A stretch of 64,000 nt of DNA from Neptunicella plasticusilytica (GCF_047922965.1 NZ_CP150481.1:4216001-4280000), one strand, 5' to 3'. Shown: positions 36,353-46,060, counted from the stretch's first letter. Made by a program: numbers and translations. The notes: generated by a model from the letters alone, not told the origin.

Positions 36353-38470
36353 TTATGACGATCTGGATTGACTGTGCCGGGATACACGCTGGACTTCCGG
36401 CATCACCCTGATTTTACGCATAATATTGGCTAAATGCAGGCGGTTATGAATAGTGATCTCCATATCGATATAATAAATATTGCTCTCTTTTTCTTCTGTT
36501 TGCAGCGATACGATGTTGGAATCATTGGTCACCACAGTATTGGTTAAGGTGGCCAAGGTACCCTGACGATTAATCAACTCGACCCGCAAGGCAGCTTTAA
36601 ACTCACCCTGCGGCTCACTGTCCCAATGCATTTCAAGTACACGGTTAGGTTCTTCACGAACAATTCTGGCAATATTGCGACAGCCGTTCTGATGAATAAC
36701 CATACCTTTGCCCGGACTCAGCAATGCCACCACTTCATCACCCGGAATAGGATGACAACAACGGGCATAAGACACCAACAGTCCTTCGGTTCCCTTGATC
36801 GCCACACGGCGTCCACTGGTTTGAATTTCTTCACCGCTTTCGCCCACCAGCCGACGGGCAATGATAGCACTGAGCTCGTTACCTAAGCCGATATCAGCCA
36901 ACAGGGCGTTAAAGCTGCTATGCTTGGTTTCCTTCACCACCCGCTCGATATCTTTTAAGGCGATTTTCTCCAGTTTGGTATTACCTAATGCATGACGCAA
37001 CAAACGGTTACCCATACTGATGGCTTCTTCAGAGCGTTGTTTTTTTAGATATTGGCGAATATAGGAACGGGCCTTGGCACTAACCACAAAGTTCAGCCAA
37101 TTAGCATTCGGCTTGGCGCGCGGCGAAGTAATAATTTCCACTGATTGGCCGGTTTCCAGCGCACGACTCAACGACCAGGTTCGGCGATTGACCCGCACTC
37201 CCACACAGGAGTTACCCACATCCGAATGCACCGCGTAAGCAAAATCGACAGCAGTGGCACCGGTAGGTAATTCAATAATCCGGCCATCGGGGGTAAACAC
37301 ATAGATTTCGTCAGGGAACAGATCGGTTTTAACGTTTTCAATAAATTCAAATGAGGAACTGGCGCTTTGTTGCAATTCGATAATGGAGTTCATCCATTTT
37401 CTGGCCCTGACCTGGGCTGTGGTGCCTTTTTCTTCTCCCGGTTGTTTATACATCCAGTGGGCTGCCACGCCTTTGTCGGCCATATGATCCATTTCTTCGG
37501 TACGGATCTGGATTTCCACCGGAATACCATGTGGACCGACTAATGAGGTGTGCAATGACTGATAACCATTGGTGCGCGGGATCGCAACATAATCTTTAAA
37601 CCGCCCTTCAATGGGTTTGTATAATCCATGCATGGCACCCAGGGCCCGGTAGCAGTTGTCGGTGGATTCCACCACCACCCGGAACGCGTAAATATCCATC
37701 ACTTCGTGGAAATTCAGCTCCTTGTTTTTCATTTTGCGATAAATGGAATACAGGTGCTTTTCACGTCCCATTACCAGCGCGGATATTTTGACTTCTTCCA
37801 GGCGGCTACAGATTTCATCGTAGACGTTGTCGATAATTTCCTTGCGATTACCACGGGCTTGTTTAACCGCAGCACCCAGTGCGCGATATCGCATGGGATA
37901 CATGGCCTTGAACCCCAAATCTTCCAGCTCGTTTTTGATATCGTGGATACCCAGCCGATGGGCAATGGGGGCATAAATTTCCAGCGTTTCCAGCGCAATC
38001 CGGCGGCGTTTTTCCGGCCGTAGCGCACCTAGAGTACGCATATTGTGGGTGCGGTCTGCCAGTTTGATCAGGATCACGCGAATGTCCTGCACCATGGCCA
38101 TAATCATTTTACGAAAGTTTTCGACCTGCGCTTCTTTCTGGCTACCAAACTGCAACTTATCCAGCTTGGATACACCTTCCACCAAATCGGCTACTGTATC
38201 GCCAAACTGTTCGGCGAGATCGCTCTTGGTTAATTCAGTATCTTCAATCACATCATGCAGGATCGCTGCGACCAGCGTTTCAAAATCCAGACGCATTTCG
38301 GCTAGAATGCCGGCTACCGCGATTGGGTGGGTAATATAGGGATCACCACTGCTGCGCATCTGGCCATCGTGGGCTTCTCGACCAACTTTAAAGGCACGTT
38401 CGACATCAGCTACCTGCTCGGGTGGCAGATATTCGCTAATTTTGTTTTTCAGGCCTTCAAATAGATACAC
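36353..38470 (-). CDS. spoT: Bifunctional (p)ppGpp synthetase/hydrolase SpoT
   Basis: A 705-residue stringent-response enzyme. The HD hydrolase domain has LHDVIEDTELT, EGVSKLDKL and DRTHNMRTLG. The synthetase domain (about 225-350) has GREKHLYSIYRKM, DIYAFRVVV and YQSLHTSL. TGS (about 385-445, with YVFTPDGRIIELP) and C-terminal ACT (about 630-705) domains complete it. The intact HD domain and the N-terminus MYLFEGLKNKI fit SpoT and not RelA. The start is GTG at 38470. The 136-base gap to rpoZ holds two mutually exclusive hairpins (38526-38554). Confidence 0.97.
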   Translation of the reverse strand: MYLFEGLKNKISEYLPPEQVADVERAFKVGREAHDGQMRSSGDPYITHPIAVAGILAEMRLDFETLVAAILHDVIEDTELTKSDLAEQFGDTVADLVEGVSKLDKLQFGSQKEAQVENFRKMIMAMVQDIRVILIKLADRTHNMRTLGALRPEKRRRIALETLEIYAPIAHRLGIHDIKNELEDLGFKAMYPMRYRALGAAVKQARGNRKEIIDNVYDEICSRLEEVKISALVMGREKHLYSIYRKMKNKELNFHEVMDIYAFRVVVESTDNCYRALGAMHGLYKPIEGRFKDYVAIPRTNGYQSLHTSLVGPHGIPVEIQIRTEEMDHMADKGVAAHWMYKQPGEEKGTTAQVRARKWMNSIIELQQSASSSFEFIENVKTDLFPDEIYVFTPDGRIIELPTGATAVDFAYAVHSDVGNSCVGVRVNRRTWSLSRALETGQSVEIITSPRAKPNANWLNFVVSAKARSYIRQYLKKQRSEEAISMGNRLLRHALGNTKLEKIALKDIERVVKETKHSSFNALLADIGLGNELSAIIARRLVGESGEEIQTSGRRVAIKGTEGLLVSYARCCHPIPGDEVVALLSPGKGMVIHQNGCRNIARIVREEPNRVLEMHWDSEPQGEFKAALRVELINRQGTLATLTNTVVTNDSNIVSLQTEEKESNIYYIDMEITIHNRLHLANIMRKIRVMPEVQRVSRHSQSRSS

Positions 38471-38525
38471 AAATCAACTACTAAAACGACGGTGAGTGGA
38501 TGATTGTAGAATACGGATAAATATA

Positions 38526-38554
38526 GGCGTTGCCAACGACAGAACGCCGTTGGC
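38526..38554 (-). promoter_or_regulatory. Alternative hairpins in the rpoZ-spoT gap
   Basis: On the transcript strand GCCAACG pairs with CGTTGGC (7 bp). Alternatively GGCGTT within it pairs with the following AACGCC (6 bp). The two folds exclude each other. They lie about 56 bases before the spoT GTG, and no T-run follows. Confidence 0.35.
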
Positions 38555-38606
38555 ACAAGATTTTACGGTCTTTTTGCGAGTACCCCGGCTAAAGACCCTA
38601 ATTTTA

Positions 38607-38882
38607 CTATTGTTGCTCGGCTAAAATATTCGCCACCGAACTAAAGTCCGCTTCTTCCTGAACGCGTTGATCATGCATTTCTTCTTGATCAACAGTTTGA
38701 GCCGTTACCAGACCCAATTCAATTTCGCGTAACGCTACTACAGTAGCTTTATCATTACCCATATCTACTTTGGGATCTTTGCCTTCGATGGCAATTTGAC
38801 GGGCGCGACGTGCTGCAACCAGAATCAAATCAAAACGATTGCCAACTTTTTCAATAGCGTTTTCAACTGTTACACGGGCCAT
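38607..38882 (-). CDS. rpoZ: RNA polymerase omega subunit
   Basis: Omega (91 residues) assists folding of beta-prime in RNA polymerase and forms part of the ppGpp site 1. The N-terminus MARVTVENAIEKVGNRFDLI and ARRARQI are diagnostic. ATG 38882 gives the standard 91-residue length with GGAG six bases upstream; a TTG five codons earlier covers that ribosome binding site and is rejected. It lies between gmk and spoT, as in E. coli. Confidence 0.97.
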   Translation of the reverse strand: MARVTVENAIEKVGNRFDLILVAARRARQIAIEGKDPKVDMGNDKATVVALREIELGLVTAQTVDQEEMHDQRVQEEADFSSVANILAEQQ

Positions 38883-38980
38883 TCTATTCTCCGTCAATGT
38901 CTTGGGGGTTGAAAAAAGGTTGCATAGTTTACTCAGTAATCAATTGCAATACCAGTGGTTATTCGACCGAATTGCGCTGA

Positions 38981-39610
38981 TTATTCTGCGAGCAATTCAG
39001 TAAACAGCTTTTTATGCCTAACGACTTGCTGCGCTCTTAGGCATCGCTGGGCACAAACGATACTTTCCAGTTCTTTTAGCGCCTGATCAAAATCATCATT
39101 AACCAGAATATAATCAAATTCATCGTAATGCTCTATTTCCGCTCTGGCCAACGCCATGCGTTGTTCAATCACTTCGGCGGAATCCTGACCACGGCCGGTT
39201 AGACGATGGCGTAATGCCTCACGCGAGGGAGGCGCAATAAAAATGCTGTTGGTATCCGGTAACTGGGCTTTAACTTGGCGGGCGCCCTGCCAATCAATAT
39301 CCAGAAAAACATCAATACCTTGCTGCAAGGTGTTTTCAATCACCGTTCTGGACGTACCGTAATAATTGCCAAACACTTCGGCCCATTCAAACAAATTGCC
39401 CTCGGCTATCTGCTGTTTAAATTCGTCCTGGCTGACAAAATGATAATGTTTGCCGTTCTGTTCTCCGGGTCGCATGGCCCTAGTGGTGAGCGAAACCGAC
39501 AACTGCATTGAACCATCGTGGCATTTATCGAGCAACGCTTTAATTAAACTGGATTTTCCACCACCAGAAGGGGCAGCAAGGATAAATAGATTGCCGGGAG
39601 CTTGAGTCAT
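38981..39610 (-). CDS. gmk: Guanylate kinase
   Basis: A 209-residue enzyme phosphorylating GMP to GDP with ATP. P-loop APSGGGKSS (about 12-20), the GMP-binding SVSLTTRAMRPGEQNGKHYHFV and DIDWQGARQVK identify it. It heads the gmk-rpoZ-spoT run. It is divergent from cyaY across about 150 bases, which hold no gene. Confidence 0.97.
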   Translation of the reverse strand: MTQAPGNLFILAAPSGGGKSSLIKALLDKCHDGSMQLSVSLTTRAMRPGEQNGKHYHFVSQDEFKQQIAEGNLFEWAEVFGNYYGTSRTVIENTLQQGIDVFLDIDWQGARQVKAQLPDTNSIFIAPPSREALRHRLTGRGQDSAEVIEQRMALARAEIEHYDEFDYILVNDDFDQALKELESIVCAQRCLRAQQVVRHKKLFTELLAE

Positions 39611-39758
39611 AGGAATTATTTTCGGTTTTTCAAAGCCCGCGATTCTAGCACAATGACGGTCAATTTGACTATTTCCGGCAATTACTGCAGACAGGGCTTG
39701 ATCCGTTGGCTTTTTTTACTGACCATAGCTTTCCCTCTTAGAATCGAGATACTGAATT

Positions 39759-40082
39759 ATGCAAGATTCCGAATATCATCAACGGGTTGATGATCTGCTC
39801 CTGGTTATCGAAGAAGCACTGGATGTATGTCCGGTCGATATCGATTATGAATCTGCGGCTAGCATTCTGACCTTGACCTTTGTCAATGGCACCAAAATCA
39901 TCATCAACAAGCAACCTCCTCTTCATCAAATCTGGGTGGCGACCAAATTTAATGGTCATCATTTTAATTTTGAGGATGGTAAATGGATTGATGAACGTAC
40001 CGGGGCCGAATTTTGGCAGTTTATCGATCAGGCCGCCAGCAAGCAGGCCGGGCAAGATGTAGTGCTAAGCGCGGGAGCCTGA
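39759..40082 (+). CDS. cyaY: Iron donor/sulfur-assembly protein CyaY (frataxin)
   Basis: A 107-residue bacterial frataxin that binds iron and tunes IscS activity in Fe-S cluster assembly. An acidic first helix (EYHQRVDDLLLVIEEAL) carries the metal-binding carboxylates. GTKIIINKQPPLHQIWVATKFNGHHF is the conserved sheet, and WIDERTGAEFW marks the end. The start is ATG 39759. The next gene begins at the base after its stop. Confidence 0.95.
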   Translation: MQDSEYHQRVDDLLLVIEEALDVCPVDIDYESAASILTLTFVNGTKIIINKQPPLHQIWVATKFNGHHFNFEDGKWIDERTGAEFWQFIDQAASKQAGQDVVLSAGA

Positions 40083-40754
40083 ATGAGCGATAATCTCTTA
40101 CCCTATGTTGAGGTCAATCCCGACAAACCGGCTACTGCCGTGGTTATCTGGCTGCATGGTCTTGGTGACTCTGGTAACGGTTTCGCGCCTATTGTGCCGG
40201 AATTAAACTTACCGGAAGAGCTCGCCATTCGTTTTGTGTTTCCCCATGCTCCGATACGGGCGATTACCATTAACAATGGCTATCAAATGCGGGCCTGGTA
40301 CGACATCAAATCGATGGAACTGGATAAACGCGCGGACGCCGCGGGAGTGCGTGAGTCAGCCGAATTAGTTAAAACGCTGATTGAAAGGGAAATTGCCCAA
40401 GGAATAGAAGCCAGTCGAATCGTGCTGGCAGGGTTTTCCCAAGGAGGAGTTATTGCGCTGCATCTGGCTACCCGCTTCGAGCAAAAACTGGCCGGAGTCA
40501 TGGCGTTATCAACTTATATGAGCGAACCAGACACCTTGGAACAACAGGCTCACCCGGCGAATCAGCAAACACCGATTTTAATGTGTCATGGCCGTTCTGA
40601 CGATGTGGTTCCCATGGCTTATGGACAACAGGCTTGCCGGCGATTGCAACAATGCCAGTATCAGGTGGAGTGGCACGATTATCCGATGCAACACAATGTG
40701 TGCCTTGACGAGTTGCAAACCATCTCTAACTGGTTACAAGCCCGCTTGGCTTAA
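40083..40754 (+). CDS. Carboxylesterase/phospholipase family alpha/beta hydrolase
   Basis: A 223-residue cytosolic esterase of the phospholipase/carboxylesterase (EstB-like) family. The triad is Ser in GFSQGG, Asp in GRSDDVVP and His in YPMQHNV; LHGLGDSGNGF forms the oxyanion hole region. ATG 40083 is directly after the cyaY TGA, so the pair is coupled. The natural substrate is unknown; relatives hydrolyse short acyl esters. Confidence 0.92.
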   Translation: MSDNLLPYVEVNPDKPATAVVIWLHGLGDSGNGFAPIVPELNLPEELAIRFVFPHAPIRAITINNGYQMRAWYDIKSMELDKRADAAGVRESAELVKTLIEREIAQGIEASRIVLAGFSQGGVIALHLATRFEQKLAGVMALSTYMSEPDTLEQQAHPANQQTPILMCHGRSDDVVPMAYGQQACRRLQQCQYQVEWHDYPMQHNVCLDELQTISNWLQARLA

Positions 40755-40787
40755 TCGGCTAACGCTCTTTCGGATAGGTTAGAATAG

Positions 40788-41198
40788 ATGAAAACACTGA
40801 TGTTAATCATGCTGCTACTATCTGGTTTTGCCACTGCTGAACCGCAGATTAGCGAGTTGCAGCTAACCACCTTTATCCAGCAAAGACAGCCTGTAGACAA
40901 CCTGAATCATCAGGTTCTGATCGAAAAAGGCCAAATCGGTAAAGTCTATTTTTATACCCGAGCCGAAAATCTGGCCAATAAACAGATTATTCATCGCTGG
41001 TTATATCAGGGGCAACATAAAGCCGATGTGACCCTGACCATTGGCAGTCAAAACTGGCGAACCTATTCGAGCAAACGGATCCGCCCTGACTGGACCGGGA
41101 AATGGCAGGTCCAGGTATTGGTGGATGAGCAGATCATCGCCCGCTATGACTTCGATGTGCAGTTGTCTGATACGGAGGATACGGCGACAAATCAGTGA
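40788..41198 (+). CDS. DUF2914 family exported protein
   Basis: A 136-residue protein with a signal peptide (ending ATA, about 18). The DUF2914 core, VYFYTRAENLANKQIIHRW, WRTYSSKRI and GKWQVQVLV, is clear. These small beta-rich proteins often stand alone or as an extension of membrane proteins, and no function is established. It lies 33 bases after the esterase on the same strand and overlaps the amidohydrolase end, tail to tail, by 7 bases. Confidence 0.87.
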   Translation: MKTLMLIMLLLSGFATAEPQISELQLTTFIQQRQPVDNLNHQVLIEKGQIGKVYFYTRAENLANKQIIHRWLYQGQHKADVTLTIGSQNWRTYSSKRIRPDWTGKWQVQVLVDEQIIARYDFDVQLSDTEDTATNQ

Positions 41199-42721
41199 TT
41201 TTGCGCCGATAGCTGTTGTCGTTCCACGACCTTGCCCTTTATCACCACCAGTTTGATGCTATCGAGTGCAGCATAATCTGTTCTTGGGTCTTTGCTCAGC
41301 AACAGCAAATCAGCTCTTTTATCCACACTGATACTGCCAATTTCCTGTTCCAGTCCAAAAAATCGCGCATTATTAATGGTGGCAGCACGAAACCATTGCA
41401 AAGCTGAGATACCCGCGTCTCGCCAGCGCTGGGCTTCCAGATAGCCGTTATAACCAGTGGGATTGGCGTAGGTAAGGTCGCTGGGCGTATCGCTGCCAAA
41501 CAGAAACAAACTGTTGTCCGTGGCAGTATGCTGATCCAGATATTTTACAGTCGCAGTCAATCTGGCCAGTGGCTTGGCATCGAGTTGTTGCCATGAATTG
41601 TGCTGCAGAAAGCTTTTGATATAGGGGATTTCCAGCGCACTTCGGGTTGCAAATTGCCCAGCGTCGGTTTGGTACCAGTCAAGTACCTGGGCAGGAACCG
41701 CCTGCTTAATTTGCTTTGATTGCAAATACTCCGGATCATGCAGATCCCTTTCGCCATATAACACCTGAAAGGTTGGCTGCTGTTTAATATTTTTGACTAT
41801 CGCCGCATCCAGTATTTGCCGAATTTCACCGGTCAATTCAGTTTGGTCCGCGTCATCCCATGTCCACATCCCATGCGCAAACGCATCCACGCCTGCCTTT
41901 ACACCGATCTGCTGGGCTTGCTGTGAATTAGCATGTAAGAGCACTGGCAAGTCAAGTTGATGAGCTTGAGCCACTAATTCCTGCAATAACGCCAGCGAGG
42001 GCACTGGCCAGTTTCCATGTCCGCCAAACCCTGATTCATAATGACTTTTGACACATATCGCACCATCTTGCTGGATACGTTTTACTGCTGCTTTGGGGCG
42101 ATGAGACTGGTATTCGCTGTCGCTGGCAAACCTTTCTCGATGTGTCTCATCCACAATAAAATTAGGTACCGCCTGATAGCGGTACTGTTCGGGAATAAAA
42201 TAGGTTGGATAACCGTCCATCACAGGCGCAGCACCACAGAAATAGGCTTGCGGCCGCAATGGCTGTTTATTCCAGTGCTCAATATCTTCACCGGCCGAAT
42301 TGAGATCAACCACCGAAGTAAAGCCGTAGTACAAATAACTCAAGGGAATATGTTGGCGGGCCATCAAGTTGATATTGGGGAATTCTATTTGCTGTTTACC
42401 GGTCATGCCGGGCACCCCTCCCAAATGGGTATGGCTGTCTATTAGCCCGGGAGCCAGGAAGTAGCCCTTACCCTCTATCACCTGTATCTGTTTGGCTAAT
42501 GACGCTTTTAAATTTGGTTCGATGCGGCTAATCCGTTCATTCTCAATCAGTACATCAACAGGTTGCGAACTTTGCGTTGTCTGTGGATTGGCAATCACCA
42601 CTTGACTGATAAGCAGTGAGTTCTGTATCGAGTCCGAGCTATTGCCACTATCAGCAAAAGCAACCGGCAACCCGGCATAAGGCAACGTGACCAGCAAGGT
42701 TTTTAACAACTTGCTCAACAT
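41192..42721 (-). CDS. Exported amidohydrolase family protein
   Basis: A 509-residue metal-dependent hydrolase. A signal peptide (ending AFA) suggests a periplasmic location. The TIM-barrel metal motifs are visible: DSHTHLGG, an HAN strand (VLLHAN), AFAHGMW, and FGSDTP near the end. The beta-sandwich dock closes with IGSISVDKRADLLLLSKDP. It resembles imidazolonepropionase-like or prolidase-type amidohydrolases, but the scissile bond is unknown. Confidence 0.87.
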   Translation of the reverse strand: MLSKLLKTLLVTLPYAGLPVAFADSGNSSDSIQNSLLISQVVIANPQTTQSSQPVDVLIENERISRIEPNLKASLAKQIQVIEGKGYFLAPGLIDSHTHLGGVPGMTGKQQIEFPNINLMARQHIPLSYLYYGFTSVVDLNSAGEDIEHWNKQPLRPQAYFCGAAPVMDGYPTYFIPEQYRYQAVPNFIVDETHRERFASDSEYQSHRPKAAVKRIQQDGAICVKSHYESGFGGHGNWPVPSLALLQELVAQAHQLDLPVLLHANSQQAQQIGVKAGVDAFAHGMWTWDDADQTELTGEIRQILDAAIVKNIKQQPTFQVLYGERDLHDPEYLQSKQIKQAVPAQVLDWYQTDAGQFATRSALEIPYIKSFLQHNSWQQLDAKPLARLTATVKYLDQHTATDNSLFLFGSDTPSDLTYANPTGYNGYLEAQRWRDAGISALQWFRAATINNARFFGLEQEIGSISVDKRADLLLLSKDPRTDYAALDSIKLVVIKGKVVERQQLSAQNH

Positions 42722-42934
42722 AAATATAATCCTTTAGATCATTACGAGATTCACAGCACAGCAGCTAGTGTGCCAGTTTTAAAAACGACTTAACTATTTG
42801 ATTTATATATTTATTGCATTATTTTTTGTTTAGCTTATGAAACCAGTTTAGTTGAATTCATCGTTTTTTAGTCAATCAGCTCACCAATTTAACCATCCCC
42901 GCTGTTCCCTTGCCATTCTCCGCGATAAATCTGA

Positions 42935-42962
42935 TTGACAAATAGAAAGCAATAAATATAAT
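42935..42962 (+). promoter_or_regulatory. Consensus sigma-70 promoter of the marR-emrAB operon
   Basis: TTGACA at 42935-42940 and TATAAT at 42957-42962, both perfect, with a 16-base spacer. It lies 33 bases before the MarR ATG. Confidence 0.85.
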
Positions 42963-42991
42963 AACGTATACTTACTATATTGATAGGTTAT
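42961..42991 (+). promoter_or_regulatory. Candidate MarR operator
   Basis: ATAACGTAT (42961-42969) and ATAGGTTAT (42983-42991) form an inverted repeat with 8 of 9 matches and a 13-base centre. It spans the -10 edge to the ribosome binding site, so a bound MarR dimer would block its own operon. The identity of the regulator's site is inferred. Confidence 0.45.
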
Positions 42992-42994
42992 TTT

Positions 42995-43423
42995 ATGAGC
43001 TCACAAGAAAATACCCTGGGTTTTCTGATGGCAGATGTGTCGCGCTTGATGCGACGCGCCTTTCAACTTCGTCTGGAAGGTAGCCAGGTCACTTTGGCCC
43101 AAGCCCGGGCGCTCACTTACGTATCACGCAATGAAGGCGTGCGTCAGATTGACTTGGCCGAATTACTTGAAGTACAGCCTATTACTTTAGCTCGCTTAAT
43201 TGACCAGTTAGAACAGACCGGTTTGGTTGAACGTCGGCCTGCTCCCGGAGACAGAAGGGCATATCAAATTTTCCTGACCGAAGCCGCCGCGCCACAACTG
43301 GAAGAAATCAAACGGGTTGGACTGGAGATTAAGCAATTTGCCTTTAGTGATCTGGATGATCAACAAACCGAACAGTTTATGGCCGCTCTTGAACAAGTGC
43401 GTGACCGATTAAACACCATTTAA
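42995..43423 (+). CDS. MarR family transcriptional regulator
   Basis: A 142-residue winged-helix repressor, likely acting as a dimer. The DNA-reading region contains RQIDLAELLEVQPITLARLIDQLEQTG, followed by the wing VERRPAPGDRRAYQIFLT. ATG 42995 is chosen over TTG 42980 because AGG lies eight bases before it and the protein start fits. It heads an operon with emrA and emrB and has a consensus promoter and a candidate autorepression site. Ligands of this subgroup are usually aromatic acids or drugs. Confidence 0.93.
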   Translation: MSSQENTLGFLMADVSRLMRRAFQLRLEGSQVTLAQARALTYVSRNEGVRQIDLAELLEVQPITLARLIDQLEQTGLVERRPAPGDRRAYQIFLTEAAAPQLEEIKRVGLEIKQFAFSDLDDQQTEQFMAALEQVRDRLNTI

Positions 43424-43447
43424 TGAAATTCCCGGAGTCGTCTGTTT

Positions 43448-44527
43448 ATGAGCAGTTCCCCCAACAACACTGAAACCGCTGCAGTCCATAGCCAACAAAA
43501 ACACAGGAATGGCGTTAAGCGCCTGATCCTGATGGTGATTATCCCGGCACTGGCACTTGTCGGGGCAGGCTATTTTTATTTAAAAGATGGCCGCTATGTC
43601 GATACCGACAACGCTTATGTTAAGGCGGACAAGGTTCAGATCAGTGCCGAAGTAGCGGGCACAGTCAGTAAAGTGCTGGTACAGGAAAACCAGAGTGTCA
43701 CTGCCGGACAAGTCTTGTTTCAGCTTGATCCACAGCCCTATCAGGTAGCGGTTGATAAAGCACAGGCCCGTTTGTCACAAGTTTACACCGACATCGCTGC
43801 ACTAAAAGCCAGTTATCGAGAAAAGCAGGCCGAGATTTCGCTGGCACGCAGCAAATATGCTTTCCAAACCCGCGAGCAAAAGCGCCAGGCTGATCTGCTA
43901 GCCAAAGATTATATTTCACCAGCGACCTATGACGATGCCAAACAGAACACAGATATAGCCGGTTTGCAGATTGTTGCCGTTGAAGAAGATTTAAAACGTA
44001 TTGCCGTTACTTTGGGCGGCAGTGTTGATACCCCTATAGAGCAACACCCCAATTATCTGGCCGCCAAAGCAGAACTGGAACAAGCTAAGCTGGACTTGGC
44101 CAGAACTCAGATACATGCGTCGCTATCAGGTATTGTACGAGTTCCACCTAAACCGGGCCAATATCTGGTCGCCGGTCAAACCTCGATGACATTGATCGTC
44201 AACAATAATCTGTGGGTAGAGGCCAACTTCACCGAAACCGGATTAACTCATGTTAAACCGGGTCAGCCGGTAACAATCAAAATTGATACTTACCCCGATG
44301 CCGAATGGACAGGGACTGTTGAAAGTCTCAGCCCGGCCACCAGCGCCGAGTTTTCAGTTATCCCTGCCCAAAACGCTACCGGTAACTGGGTTAAAATTGC
44401 CCAGCGGGTACCCGTTCGAATTAAGTTAAAAGCGGATGAACAATTACCGCCACTGCGCGCAGGACTAAGTGCCATTACCGAAATCGACACAGGTTACAAA
44501 CGTCAATTGTTCGGGATCACGCTGTAA
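43448..44527 (+). CDS. emrA: EmrA-type membrane-fusion protein
   Basis: A 359-residue HlyD-family adaptor with one N-terminal membrane helix (about 27-47). It has a lipoyl half-motif (TVSKVLVQENQSVTAGQ), a coiled-coil hairpin rich in Ala, Lys and Glu (about 95-175), the second lipoyl half (SGIVRVPPKPGQYLV) and a beta-barrel. It links the MFS pump to an outer-membrane channel. GGAG lies 12 bases before ATG 43448. No TolC homologue is in the window. Confidence 0.93.
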   Translation: MSSSPNNTETAAVHSQQKHRNGVKRLILMVIIPALALVGAGYFYLKDGRYVDTDNAYVKADKVQISAEVAGTVSKVLVQENQSVTAGQVLFQLDPQPYQVAVDKAQARLSQVYTDIAALKASYREKQAEISLARSKYAFQTREQKRQADLLAKDYISPATYDDAKQNTDIAGLQIVAVEEDLKRIAVTLGGSVDTPIEQHPNYLAAKAELEQAKLDLARTQIHASLSGIVRVPPKPGQYLVAGQTSMTLIVNNNLWVEANFTETGLTHVKPGQPVTIKIDTYPDAEWTGTVESLSPATSAEFSVIPAQNATGNWVKIAQRVPVRIKLKADEQLPPLRAGLSAITEIDTGYKRQLFGITL

Positions 44528-44530
44528 GCT

Positions 44531-46060
44531 ATGAGTACTACCACTCTAGATTCGGCTATACCGGACGACAAGGCTTCAACTAATCGCGGCTGGATCACAT
44601 TATCGGTAATGCTAACCACTATTATGCAGGCATTGGATACTACCATTGCCAATGTGGCTTTGCCCCATATGCAAGGTTCAATGGGAGCCACCCAGGATCA
44701 GATTTCCTGGGTGTTGACCTCCTATATTGTGGCGGCCGCCATCTGTATGCCCTTGACCGGATTCTTATCTGCCCGTTTTGGACGTAAAAAGCTGTTTTTG
44801 TGGTCTGTAGTGGGATTTACCCTGGCATCGATGTTGTGCGGGGCCGCCCAAAGTCTTAACCAGATTGTGATCTTCCGTTTATTGCAAGGGGTGTTTGGTG
44901 CCAGCCTGGTGCCGCTCTCCCAGTCGGTGCTATTGGACAGCTATCCCAAAGAAAAACATGCTTCGGCCATGGCAATGTGGGGGGTAGGGGTTATGCTAGG
45001 ACCAATACTGGGTCCTTCCCTCGGCGGCTGGTTAACCGAATATTACAACTGGCGCTGGGTATTCTATATCAATCTACCTTTCGGCCTGCTAGCCTGGTTT
45101 GGTTTGATGACCTATGTCAAAGAAACTCCGGTGGATAGTTCACGCCGTTTTGATTATACCGGTTTTGCCCTGCTCAGTTTGAGTATCGGCGCCCTGCAGA
45201 TGATGCTGGATCGCGGCCATTCTCTGGACTGGTTCAACAGTTATGAGGTAATTATCGAGGCCGCATTAGCCGCCGGTGCACTGTATCTGTTTGTGGCGCA
45301 CATATTTACCTATAACAATCCCTTTATTGAACCCGGTTTGTTCAAGGATCGTAATTTTAGTATCGGTTTGATATTTATTTTTGTAGTTGGGGTCATACTG
45401 CTGGCCACCATGGCATTGCTGCCACCTTTTATGCAAAATCTGATGGGGTATCCGGTGATTGATGTGGGCCTATTGTTAGCTCCTCGCGGTTTTGGCACCA
45501 TGTTTGCGATGATGGCAGTGGGGCGCATGGCCGGTAAAGTCGATGTGCGGCTGAGTATCTTGTTGGGATTAATATTAACCAGCTTTTCGTTATGGGAAAT
45601 GACGTTATATACCACCGATACCCAGGGATTCGAGATCATCAGAACGGGTGTCATACAAGGATTAGGCTTGGGTTTTATCTTTGTGCCTTTATCTACCATT
45701 ACCTTTTCGACACTCGACCCCCATTATCGTAATGAGGGCACCGCGCTATTCAGTTTAATGCGTAACATTGGTAGCAGCATTGGTATATCCGTAGTGATGA
45801 CTTACTTCGCTCAACGCACCCAGATCAATCATGCAGCATTTGCCGATTATATTTCTCCGTTGAATCAGGCGCTAGGGCAGGCTGTAGAATCCGGTAGCCT
45901 GAATATGAGTTCACCACAAGGTCTTGGTCAAATCAATAATATGGTCACCCGAGAGGCTGCCACCTTGGCCTATTTGCAGGATTTTCGCATGATGATGTGG
46001 GTTACCCTGGCGGCTATTCCGATGTTATTTCTATTTAAAGGTAAGGGTCGGACAAGTTGA
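44531..46060 (+). CDS. emrB: EmrB-type DHA2 multidrug efflux pump
   Basis: A 509-residue MFS transporter with 14 predicted helices. The family motifs ALDTTIANVALPHM (motif D1), GFLSARFGRKKLFLWS (motif A) and LGPILGPSLGGWLTE (motif C) place it in the DHA2 drug:proton antiporters of the EmrB type. It exports hydrophobic compounds such as uncouplers in partnership with EmrA. The ATG follows the emrA stop by three bases. Confidence 0.94.
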   Translation: MSTTTLDSAIPDDKASTNRGWITLSVMLTTIMQALDTTIANVALPHMQGSMGATQDQISWVLTSYIVAAAICMPLTGFLSARFGRKKLFLWSVVGFTLASMLCGAAQSLNQIVIFRLLQGVFGASLVPLSQSVLLDSYPKEKHASAMAMWGVGVMLGPILGPSLGGWLTEYYNWRWVFYINLPFGLLAWFGLMTYVKETPVDSSRRFDYTGFALLSLSIGALQMMLDRGHSLDWFNSYEVIIEAALAAGALYLFVAHIFTYNNPFIEPGLFKDRNFSIGLIFIFVVGVILLATMALLPPFMQNLMGYPVIDVGLLLAPRGFGTMFAMMAVGRMAGKVDVRLSILLGLILTSFSLWEMTLYTTDTQGFEIIRTGVIQGLGLGFIFVPLSTITFSTLDPHYRNEGTALFSLMRNIGSSIGISVVMTYFAQRTQINHAAFADYISPLNQALGQAVESGSLNMSSPQGLGQINNMVTREAATLAYLQDFRMMMWVTLAAIPMLFLFKGKGRTS

